Assembly: GCA_023229665.1 (NCBI GenBank)
Contig: JALNYW010000002.1
Location: forward strand, 1 to 64,000
From: Patescibacteria group bacterium
GTDB lineage: Bacteria > Patescibacteriota > Patescibacteriia > 2-12-FULL-60-25
Length of the DNA stretch: 64,000 nt
Direction: 5' to 3'
A model generated the notes under the pieces. The model saw only the letters and a program-made list of their open reading frames with translations. It ran no database searches and was not told the DNA's origin. Below, one piece after another: positions 60,283 through 64,000 of this stretch. Position numbers and translations under genes: made by a program. Numbering within the stretch: the stretch's first letter is position 1; every line of letters starts with the position of its first letter.

Positions 60283-60543
60283 TTAGCCAAATATTTTTTG
60301 CTTAGATTAGCGTTGCTTGTTTTTAGCCAAAAATGTGAAATACCGTTTCACAGAAAAGATCAAAAACAGATGGATTAGCAAAAACTTTTTAGCTAGGATT
60401 AGCCAAGAAAAATGTTTTACATGATTGACAAAAGGTGTTTTTCGTGCTATACTTGTTTGTTAAGCTGAGATCTGGCCGGAGAGTCGTTCATCGACAATCT
60501 GAATTAGCCAAAGATCAGGAATCCTTTCGTGCTTTTTGGCTAA
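60283..60543. promoter_or_regulatory. AT-rich island with TTAGCCAA sites
   Basis: TTAGCCAA at 60283-60290, 60323-60330 (40 bp apart), 60399-60406 and 60504-60511; TTAGCAAA at 60375-60382; inverted TTGGCTAA at 60536-60543. The last two full sites form an inverted pair in the transcript that could fold into a stem. The island covers the promoter of the secreted-protein run. Confidence 0.6.
60425..60453 (+). promoter_or_regulatory. Strong promoter of the secreted-protein run
   Basis: -35 TTGACA (60425-60430), 17-bp spacer with a T-run, -10 TATACT (60448-60453). The transcript start near 60460 gives a leader of about 155 nt with hairpins CCTGGGACATTACTGTCCTGG and GACGTACACGTC before the first gene. 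Confidence 0.8.
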
Positions 60544-60616
60544 CCTGGGACATTACTGTCCTGGGTGAAGACGTACACGTCTCTGGATGAAAACGCAGAA
60601 CTGGGAGAAAATCACC

Positions 60617-60967
60617 ATGACGAACACCCTTCGCACCATCGCCCTCTCGCTCGTCACCTTCCTCTTCGCCATCACGGCGACGACCCCCGCGCTCGCGACC
60701 GAGCGCCACACGGTCACCGTCACGGTGGACCAGTCGCGCCTGGACCGCGATCTGGGTCGCTGCGAAGGCGGCCGCGCCGTCGCGGTCACGCTCGGCAGCT
60801 ACGACACCCACACTTCGCCGCGCGGGATCACGATGTACACGGTCGAGGTTCCGAACCGCCACATCGTCGGCGGCGCGCCGGTCTTCTCGGTGAACCTCTT
60901 CTGCGGCGACAGCCGCGAGGTCACGCCGGTCGGCAACGGGGTCGATATCACGATCCACGGCAACTGA
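60617..60967 (+). CDS. Small secreted protein, unknown
   Basis: 116 residues from MTNTLRTIALSLVTFLFAIT; an in-frame ATG at 60587 would add ten residues. Signal peptide ends near TPALATE. The mature part (about 85 residues) is beta-rich with two Cys (GRCEGGRA, NLFCGDSRE) likely to form a disulfide: RHTVTVTVDQSRLDRDLGRC, GITMYTVEVPNRHIVGG. GGGAG lies upstream at a long spacing. No family recognised. Confidence 0.65.
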   Translation: MTNTLRTIALSLVTFLFAITATTPALATERHTVTVTVDQSRLDRDLGRCEGGRAVAVTLGSYDTHTSPRGITMYTVEVPNRHIVGGAPVFSVNLFCGDSREVTPVGNGVDITIHGN

Positions 60968-61122
60968 TCGTTCCTTCGGAGGTTCTGGCGCGTGGCATGA
61001 ACTCATGTCACGCGCTCCCTCTCGGGAGTCTGACTGAAAGGTCAGAAATCCGAGCCGGGAGTTACTCACGGCTAAGCAAAAGTTTTGATCTTCGCTTTCG
61101 CGGAGATCGAGGAGAATGTCCA
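60968..61122 (+). promoter_or_regulatory. Structured intergenic RNA before the 213-residue lipoprotein
   Basis: Three hairpins in order: GCGCGTG (60988-60994) / CACGCGC (61009-61015); CTCGGGAGTCTGAC...GTCAGAAATCCGAG (61021-61054); and GATCTTCGC / GCGGAGATC (about 61086-61107) directly before GAGGAG. No ORF is supported. Confidence 0.5.
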
Positions 61123-61764
61123 GTGACCCGTTTCAACCTGATCGCGTTCGCGTGCGTCTCGTCTCTCTTCACCGGCTGCTACATGAGCCACGAGCGTCCG
61201 AGCGACGCGGAAGTGGAGATGCCGCCGCCGGCACCGACCTGCGCGCCCGAGTCCTCGGACCCGATCGCGCGCTATGAAGTGCTCATGGCGGACGACGTCG
61301 AGATCGAGGCCGGCACCCGCCGCGCCGAGATCATGAGCGTCAGCCTCCGCGGCCTCAACGGCAGCGACCTCGAGTTCGCCGAGTACCTGTACCGCTTCGA
61401 AGCGGTCATGGGATCGCTCACGGCTCCCGACGGCGGCGCAGTGTTCACCAACGCGCGCCTCCGGGTGAGCGGCCGGTCGTCGCTCTTCGGTCCCTATGAC
61501 ATCATCGCCGCCGGCGAGGAGGTCGTGGAAGGCGAGTTCTGGGATGCGAATATCCTGCGCGCCGGAGACGAAGTCGTTCTCACCCTCGAGGTCGACGTCG
61601 CCGAAGGCGTCGAAGGAATCTACGAGGTTCGCCTCGGCGACGAGTGCGACCTGACCTCCCGCATGTGGACCGTCCCCGAGGATGGCCCCACGGTGGAGAT
61701 GTCGGCCGACCTCATCGACGACGAGCCGATCACGGTCATCGTCACCGTGGTTCCTCACAGCTGA
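61123..61764 (+). CDS. Lipoprotein, unknown (CPR surface type)
   Basis: 213 residues from GTG 61123, behind GAGGAG. Type II signal TRFNLIAFACVSSLFTGC, sharing TGCYxxH with the next lipoprotein. The mature protein is beta-rich: RRAEIMSVSLRGLNGSDLEF, AEYLYRFEAVMGSLTAPDGG, VVLTLEVDVAEGVEGIYEV. It resembles the repeated beta-sandwich domains of CPR surface proteins. Function unknown; an adhesive or pilus-associated role is a guess. Confidence 0.68.
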   Translation: MTRFNLIAFACVSSLFTGCYMSHERPSDAEVEMPPPAPTCAPESSDPIARYEVLMADDVEIEAGTRRAEIMSVSLRGLNGSDLEFAEYLYRFEAVMGSLTAPDGGAVFTNARLRVSGRSSLFGPYDIIAAGEEVVEGEFWDANILRAGDEVVLTLEVDVAEGVEGIYEVRLGDECDLTSRMWTVPEDGPTVEMSADLIDDEPITVIVTVVPHS

Positions 61765-61956
61765 AGATGGGCGCAGATCCCCCTGATCTGCACATGGACC
61801 GTCCTGTCGAGCGCAAGCTCCGGGACGGTCGCCTCATTTCCCGGCCAAGTTGAAAGACTTGGCAGGGGATAGGGCGAAAGTCCTATGGGTATTACAGAAG
61901 CGATGCGGCAATGCTTGCCTGCGTCGCAAGGTTCTCTCACAAGAAAGGAGGCTGCC
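61765..61956 (+). promoter_or_regulatory. Structured intergenic RNA before the 632-residue lipoprotein
   Basis: Hairpin I GCAGATC-CCCCT-GATCTGC (61773-61791), hairpin II GACCGTC / GACGGTC (about 61797-61830), hairpin III GCCAAGT / ACTTGGC (about 61844-61863) followed by AGGGGATAGGG, hairpin IV ATAGG / CCTAT, and a last stem near 61898-61925 before AAGGAGG. The CCCCT loop of hairpin I is exactly complementary to AGGGG after hairpin III, so a pseudoknot is possible. Confidence 0.5.
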
Positions 61957-63855
61957 ATGCGCAACCTCTTCACGATGATCGCGTTCCTGTTCTTCGGTCT
62001 CGCCCTCACGGGCTGCTACGACATGCACGGCCTTCCGCCCGTCATCCCGATGGGCGACGCGGGGCCGACGGTCGGCGACGCGGGCATTCCGATGCCCGAG
62101 CCGGACAGCGGACCGGTCGTCGTGGCCGATGCGGGAACCGACAGCGGTCCCGTGGTCGAGCCGGATGCCGGTAGCGATGCCGGTTCGGTCGAGGATCCCG
62201 ACGCGGGACCTCTGCCGGTCGAGCTCGTCGTCGACCCGTTCTTCTCCGGCTGGGATACCCCGGCCGGTCAGCAGGACATGGCGACGGCCGACATCCATAT
62301 CACGGCGGCACACGATCTGGAGTGGCGCGAAGGCGTCATGTTCCAGATCCGGGCCATCACGCCCGGCTGCATGGTTCGTGGATCGCGTGGCACGGAATAC
62401 TTCCGTGACATCAAGATCAAGAACACCGAGACGGGGATGACCCTGATGGGCCCCGTCTCCATGCCGACGCTCTCGGACGGCGCCACTTCGACCGGATTCT
62501 TCCGCGTCGGATGGGACGCGCGAACGATTCCGACCGGAACCACGTGGCGCTTCGCTGTGACCATGGACCTCTCGAGCGTCGAAGACGCGCCGGGGGAGTT
62601 CGTGGGATGCAGCTACAACGTGTACACCGGCATGGAGGGCGGCTCGATCATCGAGGCTTCGTCCGTCCGTTACCCGGGTGGCGCGGCGCTCACGCCCGAG
62701 CAGATCGGCGGCGACAACGCCGCCTCCTACAGCGGCTTCACGGTCTCTGCACCGCTCATCGAGGCAGGCGAGATGCCGCCGTCCGAGATCCTGGTCGCAG
62801 GTGCGGATCGGTGGTACCACGTCGCTTCGTATGACGTGGTTCGCGATGGCATCGATGCGGTATTCGTCATGATCGACGGCTTCGCCGAGGATACGTCCGA
62901 GGTGGCCATCGCGCACTACGACGCCGCACTCGGCACGGAGGTGGTCATCGGCCGCGCCTTTCTCCCTTCGGGTGAGAACAGCGGCCGTACCGTCATCCTC
63001 GACTCGTCGCTTGCGGCGGGAGAGGCCTTCGAGATCTGGGTGCGTGTGCCGTTCATTACGACGGACACGAGCCTCCGACCTCGGACGGGCGACTCGTTCC
63101 GCATGGGCGTCAACGGAGTGACGAGGGCCGGAAGGTTCTTCGATACTTCGCCGCTCTTCGGCAACGAGTTCGTGATCCGGAAGACTCGTCCGACGTTCAC
63201 GCTCCTCTCGCCGCCCACGACGCCACTCGGCACCGGCCTTCAGGGCATGGTATCGATTCAAGTGAGCGCCGATTCGGCGGGGTGCCTGGCACTGCGAGCC
63301 TTCGACATCAACGTCGTACTCACCGAGAGCGAGGACAGTAACATCACGGTCGGAAGTCTCGAGCTCGTGGAAGGCACGCGTCCGTTGGACGCCTCGCTCT
63401 ACACGATCCGGGATTCCGACGGCCGCGATCTGCGTACGCAGGATCTCCGGTTCTGGCCTACGACCATGGGTCCGGCCACGGCCTCGAGTCGCGCGTATGT
63501 GGTCTTCACCGAAGAGCGGTTGATCTGCGGCTCCGGTCGCGTCTACAGCTTGCGCGGGATCATCGGAGGGATTCTGACCTCGGGTGACGTCGTCTCCTTC
63601 GGTATTCCGCGCAATATCGACACGTCGCCCCTCACGGGACACGTTTCGGAAGCTGACGGCATCGCCATTCCCGGCGGGATCGGAACGCACCTCGAGGTGG
63701 ACGGCGTGCTCTATCACGCCTCGCCCCTGTGGTCTGACCTGTCGGCCGTTCCGCACAGCTCCGCACCGCGAGCGGCGGGCGGCTCCAGGGATTGGATCGA
63801 CGGGCAGCTACTGGGGGGATACTTCCCCTGGTCCGTTACCCGTCACGTCCGCTGA
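61957..63855 (+). CDS. Large lipoprotein with DAG linker and CPR-type surface domains
   Basis: 632 residues from ATG 61957 with AAGGAGG. Type II signal LFTMIAFLFFGLALTGC, then a linker of GDAG/DAGTDSG/DAGSDAG units (about 30-85) and four or so beta-sandwich domains. The segment RKTRPTFTLLSPPTTPLGTG with VSIQVSADSAGCLALRAFDI matches a domain type frequent in CPR extracellular proteins. So it combines a Myxococcota-like linker with CPR-like domains. Probably displayed on the cell surface. Function unknown. Confidence 0.75.
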   Translation: MRNLFTMIAFLFFGLALTGCYDMHGLPPVIPMGDAGPTVGDAGIPMPEPDSGPVVVADAGTDSGPVVEPDAGSDAGSVEDPDAGPLPVELVVDPFFSGWDTPAGQQDMATADIHITAAHDLEWREGVMFQIRAITPGCMVRGSRGTEYFRDIKIKNTETGMTLMGPVSMPTLSDGATSTGFFRVGWDARTIPTGTTWRFAVTMDLSSVEDAPGEFVGCSYNVYTGMEGGSIIEASSVRYPGGAALTPEQIGGDNAASYSGFTVSAPLIEAGEMPPSEILVAGADRWYHVASYDVVRDGIDAVFVMIDGFAEDTSEVAIAHYDAALGTEVVIGRAFLPSGENSGRTVILDSSLAAGEAFEIWVRVPFITTDTSLRPRTGDSFRMGVNGVTRAGRFFDTSPLFGNEFVIRKTRPTFTLLSPPTTPLGTGLQGMVSIQVSADSAGCLALRAFDINVVLTESEDSNITVGSLELVEGTRPLDASLYTIRDSDGRDLRTQDLRFWPTTMGPATASSRAYVVFTEERLICGSGRVYSLRGIIGGILTSGDVVSFGIPRNIDTSPLTGHVSEADGIAIPGGIGTHLEVDGVLYHASPLWSDLSAVPHSSAPRAAGGSRDWIDGQLLGGYFPWSVTRHVR

Positions 63856-63970
63856 CCGCACGGTTCGCACGACCTACAACGTGCAGGGCCGCCGATCCCC
63901 CTGATCGGCACTCTTCCTGGGAGTCTCACAGTAATTTCGCTGTGAGAACCCAAGGCTGGAGGATAGGGAA
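63856..63970 (+). promoter_or_regulatory. Structured intergenic RNA before the last gene
   Basis: Hairpin I GCCGATC-CCCCT-GATCGGC (63891-63909) and hairpin II GGGAGTCTCACAG / CTGTGAGAACCC (63919-63951), then GGAGGATAGGG before the GTG. Hairpin I has the same loop as that at 61773-61791 and a compensated base pair in the stem. Confidence 0.5.
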
Positions 63971-64000
63971 GTGACTCAGCGTTCGAAGGTGTCTGGCCTC
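63971..64000 (+). CDS. Start of a gene running off the window
   Basis: GTG at 63971, 8 nt after GGAGG, reads MTQRSKVSGL to the end of the window. The start resembles that of the lipoprotein gene at 61123 (GTGACxC). It is probably another member of the secreted-protein run, but too little is visible to name it. Confidence 0.5.
   Translation, partial: MTQRSKVSGL

Noticed and set aside
61834..63756. 640-codon open frame antisense to the large lipoprotein
   Set aside because: Arg/His-rich shadow of a GC-biased gene; the plus-strand gene has signal peptide, lipobox and SD.
21516..63970. Assembly chimera as explanation of the mixed codon use
   Set aside because: Accessory and core genes alternate at six or more boundaries, often within a shared terminator or promoter (for example 43812-43846 and 45716-45750), which a single misjoin cannot produce. 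Read data would still be needed to exclude it fully.

Overview
The window looks like part of the chromosome of a Patescibacteria/CPR bacterium of moderate GC. The order dnaN-dnaA (minus), then rpmH-rnpA-yidD (plus), is the usual bacterial origin neighbourhood. The surface proteins carry tail-fibre-like and beta-propeller repeats of the kind known from CPR genomes, many native genes start with almost no 5' leader and no Shine-Dalgarno (SD) sequence, and one small protein carries an acidic helical motif common in CPR genomes. Assignment below phylum is not possible from this sequence. UGA is used as a stop codon.

Layout. 1-8.3 kb: end of a giant repetitive surface protein, then tRNA-Cys. 8.5-12 kb: 3D-domain wall protein divergent from a class A penicillin-binding protein. 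12-16 kb: dnaN, candidate oriC, dnaA, rpmH, rnpA, yidD. 16-21.5 kb: DUF167, tig, ychF, ugd, ComEC-like channel. 22-23 kb: MopE-motif lipoprotein. 23-27.2 kb: recA, ftsK, RodZ-like protein. 27.2-31.4 kb: six small or unknown genes, all minus, separated by hairpin-rich spacers. 32-43.8 kb: rpoB, rpoC, ruvC, MBL-like protein, a small membrane protein, gyrA. 43.8-46.4 kb: ABC exporter and thymidine kinase. 46.5-51 kb: ruvA, FemAB-like, DoxX, phosphatase, lipoprotein, SRPBCC, membrane and zinc-ribbon proteins. 51-55 kb: Cys-rich lipoprotein, a two-gene cassette flanked by tRNA-like fragments, tRNA-Ala, and a coupled pair of unknown genes. 55-58 kb: PfkB kinase, BASS transporter, 2-hydroxyacid dehydrogenase. 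58-64 kb: two Myxococcota-like paralogues and a run of secreted proteins and lipoproteins with structured intergenic RNA.

Two gene populations alternate. Core genes use mostly GAA for Glu, lack SD sequences and often have predicted leaders of 0-10 nt. Accessory genes use mostly GAG, have strong AGGAGG-type SD sequences and often long hairpin-rich leaders. They encode mainly secreted, lipid-anchored or unknown proteins. Two accessory runs (minus from 31.6 kb, plus from 60.4 kb) are each headed by an AT-rich island of repeated TTAGCCAA sites next to a TTGACA-17 bp-TAtnnT promoter. Related TTAGC palindromes occur at the MopE lipoprotein promoter and at the start of the PBP gene. This suggests a shared regulator of envelope and accessory genes. 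The lipoprotein run at 60-64 kb also carries intergenic hairpins with compensatory base changes, the best candidate here for an undescribed RNA element.
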